A stretch of DNA of 64,000 nucleotides from Perkinsus marinus ATCC 50983 (lineage: Eukaryota; Perkinsozoa; Perkinsida; Perkinsidae). Position numbers and translations under genes: made by a program. This document shows, piece after piece, positions 11,712 to 21,715 of the stretch. Numbering within the stretch: position 1 is the first letter of the stretch; each line of letters starts with the position of its first letter. The notes beneath the pieces are model-generated. The model was given only the letters and a program-made list of their open reading frames with translations. It was not told the DNA's origin and searched no databases. The stretch spans positions 20,312-84,311 of the forward strand of contig NW_003203663.1 of NCBI RefSeq assembly GCF_000006405.1, in the 5' to 3' direction.

Positions 11712-12914
11712 CCTTAGCGCTAATGTGCTCACCTGTTGTTGAACTAGAACGGATCGCGTTGGGCGGCGCTACGTGGGTCGCTGGAAGGGCGTGTTGGTGT
11801 CTATTTGGTATTCTGTTCGTTGTCATGCTATCACCCCGAAGTCTCGCCAGGGAGATTTATACAAGGCAGATGCAAGGGAGTGGTCTTCTAGGTTCTTGTA
11901 GAGATCTCACTCAACCGCAGCCTACAGTAGTTCAGAAGAAGACAGAGAGTCCCGCGCCCCTTCCAAGGTGAGATGAGCGACAGACCGTCATCGTGTGGGT
12001 ACGTGTTCATTGCGATCAGATATGAAGACGACCAGCCAGCGGGGTTGACCAAGCGGCGAGCAGACTGTGATGGGATGTCGAGTATCATGGACCACACTGT
12101 CGCCCAAGAGGCATCTCCAATCGTGTCGGTACCATCACCCTTCAAGAAATTCATGCTGTCTGAACATGAACCTCCTCGAAGAGGGAAAAGCCATGTTGGT
12201 CCCGACAGCGCACGGGTGGAATTTGAGAAAATGAAGAAGCTGACGAAGCCTGTGAGGGTGTCAGTGAAGGACATGACTAATATCGGCGAGGGTCGCGGCA
12301 CTCCCACGAGGCCTTTGCGGAAGATGATGTTTCGGCCCCACGAATCGCCTGTAACACAGCTGGGCTTGTCGCCTAGAGGGAGTCGTCTACGTGGTGAGGA
12401 AGCTCTCAGTATCGCTGACCGGGCGAGAGCGTCACAAATCATCAACCCGAGTGATTCAAGAATCGTCCTCAGCCTCCGAACGCCAGTGGGAGGGCCCGAG
12501 GCTTGGGCCAATGCTCAGAAGATACGAACATCTCGAGTCTTCGACAATGATACGGACGAGGCTGAGTTGATTGCCAAGGTTGGTAAGCGGACTTCTGCCA
12601 ACTACACCAACGGCGTTCTGGGGAGCAGTCGAGCTATGGCTAGCGCTCTCGGTGGCATACGAGACAGAGATAGCATCTCAGTGCAGCGAATGCCCTCCCC
12701 TGAACGAAAGGCAGGCAAGCGTATCGTCCGAGCGCCTCTTGGCCTTGGACAGGTCAGAGTGGTTCAACCGATCGTGCCGTTGCGGCGTAGGGAGTTCCCC
12801 AACCGCAGTTGGAGCTCTAGTAATCCACGCGTTATCGGGGCTACTCCCAAACGAGAATCCTGGACTTGGTCCATGAAGCCTCGTTCTCCTCCTAGACCTA
12901 TATCGAGTAATTAA
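11708..12914 (+). CDS. Hypothetical basic, probably disordered protein (two exons)
   Basis: Not recognised. Two open frames join in phase across a 52-bp intron, GTGAGATGAG...GCGATCAG, ending just before codons for YEDDQPAGLTKRR. The N-terminal exon could start at any of several Met codons between 11708 and about 11870; 11708 overlaps the kinesin stop, so 11825 or later may be used. A hydrophobic segment, CLFGILFVVML, lies in the N-terminal part. The rest is rich in Arg, Ser and Pro, with repeated SP/TP sites that could be phosphorylated, and lacks a recognisable fold. The gene follows kinesin on the same strand with almost no spacer, consistent with dense packing or polycistronic transcription resolved by trans-splicing (inference). 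Confidence 0.55.
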
Positions 12915-13022
12915 GACTATCGCCTCCATCACTATTTCCCATTGTATGTGCTACCCTGATGTGTTGTTCGATATCGTTGACTCGTGTTCGATATGAGTGG
13001 TCAACACAATACTGACATTAAG

Positions 13023-13521
13023 TCACTCAGCAAACTTGATACATTGGGTCTCTTGGTGAATATCGTGACAACGTTTGGAGCAATACAAAGTACCACATCT
13101 AACACACTGGTATTTGGCTAGAAAGAGGCATACGCTGCAGATCTTCACTGAAGGGTATCGAGATTCCTCAACCTCGCAGTTTTCAAATGTGTCCACAGGA
13201 TTGGCTGAAATGAACTGTGAGCTGCATTGAGCTATTCTGCTTACGATTTTTTTCGGCCTCCGCTCGGTCCTCGATGAGAATCATCTCCAGTGTCCTCCGC
13301 TCACGTTTGGTCCCAATAACGGAGTGTTCTGACAGGGAGGATCCACGAGCATGTCAATAGGCAACCTGGGAACCTCGTCCGGATTGTGGCACATCGCTGT
13401 CATCACTCGGGTCTCCAATGTCGTCAGCAGCGTCGTACGTGTCCACTGCCCCCGAGGCCTGGTCACGCTCCAGTGCCAGTAGCCGGGACTCAGCAACCTG
13501 AGCATACGAGTGCGAAGCCAT
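13023..13521 (-). CDS. ZNHIT1: ZNHIT1/Vps71-like HIT zinc-finger protein (SWR1/SRCAP subunit)
   Basis: Chromatin-remodelling subunit that helps SWR1/SRCAP deposit histone H2A.Z (family knowledge). Three exons: 13374-13521, 13245-13328 and 13023-13204, joined in phase 1 across introns of 45 bp (GTTCCC...TGTCAG) and 40 bp (GTAAGC...TTTCAG). The spliced protein has 137 residues. The N-terminal part has LLALERDQASG and a run of acidic residues. The middle helix is KRERRTLEMILIEDRAEAEK. The C-terminal zf-HIT reads CSVC-x8-CVRC-x4-YCSKRC-x2-H-x3-QC, ending HQETQCIKF, which closely resembles the HQETRC ending of animal ZNHIT1. All eight metal ligands are present. Short but close to the family's usual 150 residues. 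An upstream in-frame Met at 13557 is an alternative start. Confidence 0.9.
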
Positions 13522-13568
13522 TGTGTGACCAACGCACTTGACGCCGCGTTTCATCATCCACCCGCTTC

Positions 13569-13917
13569 ATGGCTCCTCCTATACGTCTCGCCCGCTCGCT
13601 CCGCCTGGCGGCAGAGCAAGCAACCTCGACGAACATGCTGAACACAACTGCCAGGCGGTCTTGTAACCCGAAACAAGAAGCCTTCTATGTCATTACCGCG
13701 CGCCACATAATTCAACATCGATACGAGTCAGGCGATGCACTACATTTACAGAACAATTGTCAGTGGTTCAAGGTATTTACTCCTTGGCAAGGCGCTTAGA
13801 ATAGGTAAAGACAGCACGCATGAATGCGACTCCCTCAGAGTTTCCAGCTTTGCATTCAGCCGTATCTGGACTTCCCCACGGCGTTGCGTCAGAATGTCGA
13901 ATCACCGGCTGGACTGA
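13569..13917 (+). CDS. Possible small multi-exon gene
   Basis: An ATG opens a frame beginning MAPPIRLARSLRLAAEQ, an Arg-rich amphipathic start that could act as a mitochondrial presequence. A candidate intron, GTCTTG...GAGTCAG (about 13663-13730), joins it to codons for a short downstream exon, and a second possible intron ends near 13804. The downstream frame is ambiguous; an alternative exon in this stretch reads QPYLDFPTALRQN. It diverges from ZNHIT1 with about 50 bp between starts. No family was recognised and the end is uncertain. Confidence 0.3.
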
Positions 13918-14276
13918 TCGCTCTACGGCCATCTGAAGAACCATGACTATCTAGACATACCAATAGGATACCCTGCCTGTCGTTTCAATGCCTCACTGTA
14001 CCTGACACGCTGCTGCCCCCGAACATTCGACCGTCTGCTTCTGCGCAGATCGGCCCTCGGCCCACTCTCCTCTGAGAGCCTGATTGAGATGCTGACCCGC
14101 ACATTCCGCTGGGATTCACATCTACTCAGTGTCACAGCACGCCCCTTGGTCCAACCCTTCCCTTTTTCGTTTTCTGCTACGCTGGCCGTGAGATTCGGAG
14201 GTAGGTGACGGACATTCTCTAGACATTACGTGGCCTCTCCCAAAATCCATCCACTCATCAACGCAAGACGACAACA

Positions 14277-14661
14277 ATGCATAATGCAGCATCGCAGCCT
14301 AATACACGCAGGACATGGCAACCATCCGACAGTGCGGGCAGGCTTCCTGATGGAAGGATCCCGGGCAAGTTAGACATCATGCGGCCATATGCGAGTAGTG
14401 ATGCAAGAGTCAGATTCTCGTCAACTACACTCTTAGGTATACCCTTTAGAAGCTCCTTATCGTACGGCTTATGCGATGTCGTTGATAAGAACCGTACACT
14501 GCCCACTGGATTCGGCCAAGTACTGAGTGAACTAACCTGAGCAACTTCGTCGAAGACCACGTGCAATGCGAGGCCTATCTCACTGGAACGAATGCCCGAA
14601 TCAATAGAGTCGTTGCAGCTCGGGAGGAACAACAATCGGCTGCTGCTGTGGAAATACAAGG
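14277..14661 (+). CDS. Weakly supported coding exons
   Basis: A frame of about 85 codons beginning MHNAASQPNTRRTW runs to about 14520. After a possible 35-50 bp intron, a helical, polar exon follows at about 14545-14660 (EDHVQCEAYL..ARINRVVAAREEQQSAAAVEIQ), ending at a GTAATG donor. The minus strand also has an open frame across the same bases, so strand is not certain. No domain is recognised. Confidence 0.25.
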
Positions 14662-15116
14662 TAATGTCACTGCCTCAAACATCTTGAAATAGCATTGAAT
14701 GGAACTGAGATCTGATCATTCACGCTACGGGCTCCCATCCATAGGAAATCTCCATCGGTTGTAAGAGCCCAAGAAATAGTCATTCAAACTGTCAAAACGC
14801 ACTCAAAACGATTCGTCCTTATCCAGTTGGTCAGATCTACTTCACCTGATGCCAATTGCCAGCAACATGAATGAACACAAGACAAATGTGAAGCCAAAAA
14901 AGTAACGTACGATTGCTGTTCACATCAACTTGGGATCACCTGACACCCTTCCACTCAATTCAAATGAATAAGAGTACCGAGAGGAGCTCGGACAGGTGGC
15001 TTCTGAAGAGGAATAACTCCATTGGGACACGACAACGACTTAGATCTTCGGACTGCTATTCAGTCCGCACAGCTCAGCGAATTTTCGTGAAAAAAAAACT
15101 ATCGACTGAATTTTCC
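14662..15116. other. Non-coding stretch
   Basis: No exon with convincing codon pattern or homology is visible on either strand. Base composition is AT-richer than in flanking coding DNA. It lies between a weak plus-strand gene and the 3' end of the small minus-strand gene. Confidence 0.4.
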
Positions 15117-15427
15117 CTAGAAGCACTGTAATATAAATATGTGCTTCAACAATGTAATCCTGACGCCCTCCAGACTCACATAATTATCATCCGAATTTTG
15201 CAGGTTACCGTCACCAACCGCCGTAGCATCCAAGTAGTCCTCTCCTCGCAGTATTTTCTCATCTTCCTCCCACCTCTGTCTGTTCTCTCGGATACGTTCA
15301 CCACGCATACTGTCATACCTAACAGTAGTAACATTGTTGTAGCCCAAGCTGACCAGAACGACCCCGAGGGGCCCAGGAATCCATACCTCTTCCTGCACTG
15401 CCGCAGCTCTTCGTTGTGATGAGCCAT
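15117..15427 (-). CDS. Small charged hypothetical protein
   Basis: Not recognised. From an ATG at 15427 the frame reads MAHHNEELRQCRKR. It then joins, across a 70-odd bp intron (GTATGG...CTGTTAG), to YDSMRGERIRENRQRWEEDEK, an acidic segment and a stop at 15117. A further short intron before the last two codons is possible. The product of about 70 residues is highly charged and probably helical. The retained-intron reading contains a hydrophobic stretch, SAWATTMLLLLGMTVCVV, so a membrane isoform cannot be excluded. Confidence 0.45.
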
Positions 15428-15550
15428 CCAGCTTGCTACAGTAACACCATCATCCAGGTCCGTTGGTGTCGTCAAACTCGGACTATTACGGCTATATCCA
15501 CGAGAATCGCCTAAACCAGAAAATCACCGAGAGCAGCTCACGGTGAATCC

Positions 15551-15720
15551 GTGTGGGAAAATACGCATATGGTGAACTACTATATTGTTGACAATATGAA
15601 AATTTTGGGAAACTTATGTTGATTTCTTTACACTTCTACCCGCATTCACGTGTAAGCTTCCATAACTAGTGAGGAAACTCCCGAGCTCAGCTGAGGAAAG
15701 CAACCATAAATTCCAACACA
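15551..15720 (+). mobile_element. MITE-like element, copy 2
   Basis: About 170 bp from GTGTGGGAAAATACGCAT to AAATTCCAACACA, matching copies 1 and 3 over most of the length, including the shared words ACAATATGAAAATTTTG, ACTCCCGAGCTCAGCTG and TTCCAACACAG. Terminal sequences form an imperfect inverted repeat. It lies between two minus-strand genes, downstream of the exonuclease-like gene. Its orientation relative to those genes is the same as that of the intronic copies. Confidence 0.8.
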
Positions 15721-15891
15721 GCTAGAGGCTGCGTATTCAAGACTACATCCTACCGCTTACATCCTGATACATAAACCTCCGCGGTATCGATCTGTTGAAT
15801 GTACTTCTTCTCAACCTTATCACACGGTACGGTCAAGTACAGCTGACAACAGAGCGGTCAAAACTACAACAGCGTTCGCCCTAGCATTGAA

Positions 15892-16672
15892 TCACCGACG
15901 ACTACCTACCATGTAGATCAACCAAAGCCTAGAGGCCGCATAGTGCAGCTGAGAGTACCGCAGGAATGGTCGCCTATCCCAATTACTCATCTCTTCAGCC
16001 ACGCACAATCGTACTGAAAATAGCCCGCGTACTACTACCACACTGCTACTGCAGCATCTTACTTCCGGCGAGATTCTCCCGTACTTCCACATGCAGAGGG
16101 TTCGGGTAGCCAGCACTGACGTCAAAGAGAGGCTGGATGACCACACCGTCCTCCCGCACATCATCGCTGAACTTATCCTCCACCAAAACATGCTGCAGTA
16201 CGACGAACTTCGCGTAGTTAGCCGCGTTAATGCCGTAAACAACTTTGAGGATATTTGGATGACAGAGAACCGAGGTGAGGAACTGCCTTATAGCCTTCGG
16301 ACCCTCTGCACCGTTGAAGGACTGATCTGTACTGATGATACGATTCACCATTATCAAAAACCTGTTACACAGAACAACAATATCAAAGCCCCAAAGGGCT
16401 ACAGCGACCCTACACTTTTGTTGAAGTAGCAATCCCTATAATAGCCGGCGCCGGTCGCTCCAGGAAGAGGGAGATGTCACAACGGAAAAATACATCAAAA
16501 GCGATAGAACGGTATGGTGACTGAGACTAGACAATACCGCTACACCGAGGGCTACACAGGGCAATACCTCTCCAGGTTGGAATGTGGTGAGAATCTCCTC
16601 CAACTCCCTGAGCCTGTGGATGCTCTCAATCATATGCACAGCATAGGCATCGGGAGAGGACAGATCATCCAT
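15892..16672 (-). CDS. 3'-5' exonuclease-like (DEDD fold) protein lacking catalytic acids
   Basis: The fold is that of the RNase D/WRN/EXD1 family (DNA_pol_A_exo1). Exons joined in phase give CVALGVA-RPAPAIIGIATSTKVFLIMVN, then HPNILKVVYGINAANYAKF, then LFDVSAGYP. A last exon reads RLCVAEEMSNWDRRPF, QLHYAASRLWLI, with stop at 15892. These match the family's motifs VVALDxE...IQIAT..VFL, KV.H....D...L and W..RPL...QL.YAA.DA. The expected metal-binding D and E of motif I read G and A, the motif II Asp reads Ala or Asn, and the Asp after YAA is replaced, while the Tyr remains. A structural or RNA-binding role like that of catalytically dead Egalitarian/EXD1 is inferred. One intron of 52 bp (GTAGGG...TGTAACAG) restores the frame after TSTK. 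The gene may extend upstream of the Met at 16672. Confidence 0.7.
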
Positions 16673-16720
16673 GTCTACTCCTGAAAGATATCGACCAGCG
16701 TAAAGTCGTGACTCCCCCGT

Positions 16721-18069
16721 TCAACAATGCAGTTGTAACAGGGTAACAAGAACGTACACGATGTATTCGCACATAGAGGCGTCAAGACGTAACACATATA
16801 CTACAGTACAATACGTACTGTTACTATCACTATAACATAGCCCGGCTATACTGTATATACTACGATGATAAACACCTTCAACGAGGCGATTCAAAGACCG
16901 GCACACTAGCCTGACTATGTCATTATTATTACCTGGAGGATCGATGTACATAGGAAGCCAGAAGTACTTGTCATTGGTCTCATCACACTCCTCACTCAAT
17001 GGGCCGAACACGTCCTGATAGTTACCTGGATCTCCACAGCCGTACTTCATAATGGAGAGGTAGTACTCAAGTGCCTACTAAGGCAATCACGTAACCACGC
17101 TGAGAATCGACTACTCACAGGATTCTCGCCAACATCCCTCCCCACAGCACGGCGCAGCTCTGAGTTTGCCAGGAGCAGCTGAGCTTGCGACGCCGCATCC
17201 CCCATATGACCGTACTTATTAAATGCCCCCCGTAGTAGCTTCTCATCGTCACCTACGAGTGCTACCCTCAGCACACTACCGGTCAGTAGCCTCACCGAAG
17301 AAGTCTATGATATCATCAGCGGTCATGTTAAAGGAGGCGATCATGTCCAGCATCCACCCTCTCCGCAACTTGGAATAAAACTGGTCAACATCGTCCGTAC
17401 GGAACTCCGAGGGATCATCAGGACTCGACATCTCCGTAATGTCGAAGTTGAACTGAGAGTGAACACTAGCAACAGCGCCGGACCTCTCTTGTCCACAGTC
17501 CAGAAAAGGTCCACATTTCCTCCACACTCATTAATGCTATTCGAAACCAACACCATTGGCCCGAAGAGCTCCCCTCGAAGACCATCAGCATAGACATAAG
17601 AGGCAAAACATAAGCCTACCGCAATGCATGCTTGTTCCACATCCTTCTGCGAAGGCTCTATAGCATTACTCCTATCCTTACCACTCACTGCTCCCTTCTT
17701 CCTGCTATTGTGTTCAAACCTATCCACCATCAACTTGCCACCATCGATGAGGCAGTAAACTCACATATGTTGTTTAATTAGGTATAGGACACAGCGCTTC
17801 TGAAAGGCTGAGCCGTGCTCCACCCGCTTTAGAAGTGGCATCAACGAAGTCCTCAGACGGCTCCAGGAGTCTCCCTTCTTACCAAAACGATGAACAAAAT
17901 CGATCTCGGGCACGATGCACCTGATAGGCAGAGGCATCCACCCAAAAGCCGAGCCTCCACATCGACCCACCAGGCACCGAGCTCATTGATGACCTTCACA
18001 AAGGAGTCGCCATCGAGATTAGACTGGCTCGATGATGACACCTCGTTCTGGTCTGACTTGAGAACCTAT
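16721..18069 (-). CDS. Large multi-exon gene of unknown function (3' part)
   Basis: Not recognised. At least seven minus-strand exons join in phase. They read, in order: VLKSDQNEVSSSSQSNLDGD with FVKVINELGAWW; IDFVHRFGKKGDSWSRLR; LLKRVEHGSAFQKRC with LIKQHMFEHNSRKKG; VEQACIAVGLCFASYVYADG; FRTDDVDQFYSKLRRGWML with FNMTADDIIDFFALVGDDEK; NPALEYYLSIMKYGCG; WLPMYIDPP, followed by a hydrophobic-rich C-terminus ending at 16721. Introns are about 45-60 bp with GTGAG or GTAAG-type donors. The product is mostly helical. The first exon listed follows a clear acceptor (CTAATAG), so the gene continues upstream and may be one transcription unit with the SH3-like gene at 18295-19625. Confidence 0.5.
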
Positions 18070-18294
18070 TAGCATACGGTTACAGTCGGTCAAGACCATA
18101 TAAATACTCCTTATACCACATCTGCTACAACTAGCAGTATCACGGATAGTTGTAACATAGGCGGTAAGATGAGTATAACTGATGAAGTGATTATCCATCA
18201 TAGGCTTATATCAGTGTAAGTCGTCAAACTTCGAAAGTGAGTAAATTTAAATCGCCATTGCCGTATAATTTTAAAACATACGAACATCGCTACA

Positions 18295-19625
18295 TTAAGA
18301 AAAGTCCATAACCCTAGTAAAGTGATAACTCTTTTGAGGACCCATAGAATGCCCAACACTGAGTTCCGCAACCCAATGGCAACCCGACTAATCACAACGA
18401 GTATTAAAGTCAATTATTACCATTTTGATTCTCTCATGTATCGGAGTCTTCTCCTTCAGCACCTCAGGGGAGTAATCTGCCGCCAGAGCAGAGGCCTCCT
18501 CCTGTACTGTTATCTTCATGTTAGTAACCATTCTATCACCATACCTACACCAAGTACCATCCTTCCATGTAACAACACCGCCTTACGCATGCAGGACTAT
18601 CGTCCAGAGTCGCAAGTCTATAGCATACCATCGCTTGAGGACACCACAGCCCTCGATGAAGCGATGGAACCTGCCGGCCATCAACTATCAGCCCAGAAAT
18701 TTATCCCCTTTTTCCTACGCCCTCGTATTTTTGAGGCTCTTCTTGACATCCCTGATACCCTCGTACTGACCTGACCATCATCACCCTACGTCAGCAAGAT
18801 GCATTGGAGCACACCTACCAAACTTCCCCTGGATGTAACCTCGTACAACAGCCAATAGAGAGTTGGCGATGTAAAAGGGATTCTCCCAGTCTACCGTCAA
18901 CATGGCCAGAGTATTCGGAATTCTCAAAACCATGCCTCTAATCTGACCATAACAACAATGATGCCAACGCTGAACTCCGACGAGGGGCACTCAGCTTACT
19001 CTCTCGAGGACCTCATCATTTTGCTGTCCCCCGTTGGAGGCTATCGCACAGGCCGTCTCCTCTGCCCGACGAATAAGCTGACGACTCTGCTCCTTCTGGT
19101 AACTGTCGAGTTCCCTCTCCTCCTTGCCGCCCACAATAAACTGTATTCCCCGCACATACCTATACCATACCAAAGTCACTAATTTGCCAGAAGGATGGTA
19201 TATAGGAAAATGCCTACGCATCATAGTCACCAATGGCGAGCTTGTCGATGCAGCTGTCGACCGTGACCTCCTCCCCTTCAATAGCCGACGACATACAGGC
19301 GACCGACACACGACTACTAGAGGGAGATGAACCACGTCCAAGCTCAACAGGAGATGTATAGAGAGAAACCATTCATTAAGGAGGCAATAAAACTCGAGGT
19401 AGAAGTTACCACCGCGGTATTGGTCGTCGTGGAGGTTCGAGGTCCAACACGGCGGTCGGGACCCAACCCACGATGCCGTCCTTATTCACCAGAGTCCAAC
19501 CGCAGTTATCCTCGTCCAGCTCCGTGAGTAGGACCTCATCACCGACCCCCACGGCTAGCTAACATCACCGATGAGCCCTCATATAAGGCGATCCTTTCTT
19601 CCAATGATAATCATAAACGATCCAT
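18295..19625 (-). CDS. SH3-like domain, multi-exon protein
   Basis: Exon 1 starts ATGGATC at 19625. After a 64-bp intron the sequence reads PVGVGDEVLLTELDEDNCGW and KDGIVGWVPTAVLDL. The GD-x2-L..DE..GW and GI-G-W-VP pattern is that of an SH3 fold (ALYDY arm not identified). Later exons join in phase: EGEEVTVDSCIDKLAIGDYD; YVRGIQFIVGGKEERELDSY; a Glu/Arg-rich helix; IRGMVLRIPNTLAMLTVDWE; VVRGYIQGKFGQYEGIRDVK; FHRFIEGCGVLKRWYAIDL; MVTNMKITVQEEASALAADY. A frame ending at 18295 may be the true stop or a read into an intron. The protein is probably a cytoplasmic scaffold (inference). Intron lengths are 48-67 bp. It is possibly continuous with the gene at 16721-18069. Confidence 0.55.
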
Positions 19626-19677
19626 GACGCTTAAGCTCAACACTGCAGAGCTAATTGGGCATGGGAGTGTGCATGAA

Positions 19678-21707
19678 CTAATTGTCAACATTTTCCCATG
19701 CTATTGCGACGTGCGGAAAACAGAGATAAGATTTGCTCCTCGCCAAGCCTACCTGATTGTCATGCTCTCCAAGGTCTGGAGTGTAGGAGCTCTTGACCGT
19801 CACTGGATGGCCCACCCCTGGCCTCGATCCTGGTCCCTCCGTCCTCTCCGGGCACTGATCATTGCAATTCTCCGCATGCTGCTGTAACGAATCTAGTTCG
19901 GCTACGTCTCACACTTCTCAACAGATAGTCCTACCCTCATCTGGGAACTTGGCATGACACATCGGGCAGCAGCCATCCGGTACAGAGTCGGCCTGCCGGC
20001 CATCTTCCCATTGTTGGATCTACAAAAAGAAACATAGCCCCCCTTCGGTATATACCACTCCTTCCGCAACTAGCCCCACATTCAACGATGCACCAAGATG
20101 CTCTACTACCAATAGCTCGACCGCTTGCCAACGATAGTCTATCAGTACGCCCATTCCTATTACACTCCGCATGGCTTCCACATGAGGACTGCATAGAGAC
20201 GATACAGAGTCCACCAGGGGAGGTCCCATCGACCTTGGCGGACTGGGTGGTCCAGGAAGCACGTCTCGATCATCTGGCGTGAGAACCTGGCACAGATACA
20301 CTTCGCATATCCCTATCACTGAGGTCATGTGGATAACAAGACTACCAACTACAGGAAGGTCCACCCTTCCGCACTCACCGGTGTTGTTGTATTATACCTC
20401 TGACCATGGTCAGACGAGCTCGCTGACTTCCTATCGAAACTTATTAAGTCATCCTGTGCCGACCTCCAAGGGGCAGGGCGATCGAGGCCCTCGAGGCCCC
20501 AGAGCATCCTAGGATGCGGTTCCACCACAGGTGCATACTCCAAATGGTAGGTACGGGTAACCACGCTTTGCAACGCAGTGATGCTCCTTATACAAAACAA
20601 GTGCAGCTAACATAGCACCAGCGAGTCCCCTTCCCTTACTCTTGTCGACTCTCGTCCAACCGTAGACGTTCCTGCTGCCGCTCGGCCCTCAACGCCCTGA
20701 GCTCCTTCACGGACATCTTCCCAACATCCCCCTTCGTTATGCTAAGACCCATCAGCAAGTCAATCTCTCAGCCAGTGGATCGCCCCTCACCCCCTGTACG
20801 GATTCTCTATTGGAAGGTCAAAGGGGATTGAGACCACCTGCTCGGCATCATCCAGGAACACAATCCTATGTAGCAACAACATGATTCCAGACCACTGACT
20901 ACCACTCCTACTACCACCTCCGTTCAGTAGCCTCGAACCAGAACTTGGGCATTTCTCGATGACCCAAGACAGCCCGAACATACCACGGAGCCTACACAGA
21001 CCTCCACGGCTCTCTGGCCAGTGCCCTCTCCCCCTACTGATCTTGACTTGGTGAATCTATCCCGACTCTCCCGCACTTGCTGGATGTCATCTCGATAGGT
21101 CCGCCCTTCATGGGCCCACCGCACGGACCCATCCCCAGGGCATTGCGTATCATAACGAGACTCAGCTGGAAGGCGGTCACGGTCACTCCAGCGGCGGGGC
21201 TCGACCCAGTGGGGCTCCTAATCAATAGAAGTGCTCAGCCGGACGACGTCCACCACACATTGCCACCTCGCGTGCATGATGCATCCGTTCCCTTCTATAA
21301 CCGTCAGAGTGCTGATGAGACTCCGGCCTCGCAGGTGGCACAGCCTAACCACGCCTCTCCACCAGGCCTGCCATCATCACACCACCTCACCCTCCTCGTG
21401 GGGTCATCAACCAAGTCCTCAGAGTAGTAGTACGCCCCATCATGCTGCTGCCTCGACTCATTATCGCGCATCTTCCTCAAACTCTCATCAACTACAGCCG
21501 AATGGTAGACTCACTTGACTGAGGGTTCGACAAAGGTCAGGTCCAAAGTCTTCCCTTCTCGAGGCACGCAGACCACCACCACCACGTTGAGATCTCCACT
21601 CTAAACACCGTACACTCCTTGTAAAACAGCCTGCAGCGTCATGAGCCCACCGGAATCCTCCCAAAGTGCCCCTTCCTGCCCTCTCGAGTGGCCATCATAG
21701 CCAACAT
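19678..21707 (-). CDS. Protein with C-terminal UBZ-like C2HC zinc finger
   Basis: About ten small exons join in phase. The start at 21707 (or 21698) reads MLAMMATREGRKGHFGRIP, then SGDLNVVVVVCVPREGKTLD, LRKMRDNESRQQHDGAYYYS, AVPPARPESHQHSDGYRRER, a basic stretch, APWYVRAVLGHREMPKFWFE and IVFLDDAEQVVSIPFDLPIE. A coiled segment follows, MSVKELRALRAERQQERLRL. Near the end, CCPMCHAKFPDEDSLQQHAE followed by NC gives the C-x2-C..H-x3-C spacing of ubiquitin-binding UBZ-type fingers. The stop is at 19678. The finger suggests ubiquitin or adaptor binding, as in TAX1BP1 or RAD18 (inference); the rest matches nothing I know. The start lies only 8 bp from the upstream gene's stop. The middle exons near 20050-20350 are the least certain. 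Confidence 0.55.
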
Positions 21708-21715
21708 AGGGAACC

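Noticed and set aside
16370-16430. Apparent frameshift in the exonuclease-like gene after IATSTK
   Set aside because: A regular 52-bp intron (GTAGGG...TGTAACAG) reconnects the frames as STKVFLIMVN.
18781-18840. A 24-nt intron in the SH3-like gene
   Set aside because: A 48-bp intron starting earlier (GTAGGTGTGC...ATGGTCAG) keeps phase and gives a smoother protein, so no micro-intron class is needed.
19570-19625. A YDY motif (VYDYHW) taken as the start of the SH3 domain
   Set aside because: It is followed by in-frame stops and lies in the 64-bp intron after the ATG exon.
21077-21518. Proline-rich plus-strand open frame of 116 codons
   Set aside because: The minus strand carries in-phase exons of the UBZ gene across the same bases; the plus frame is a shadow.
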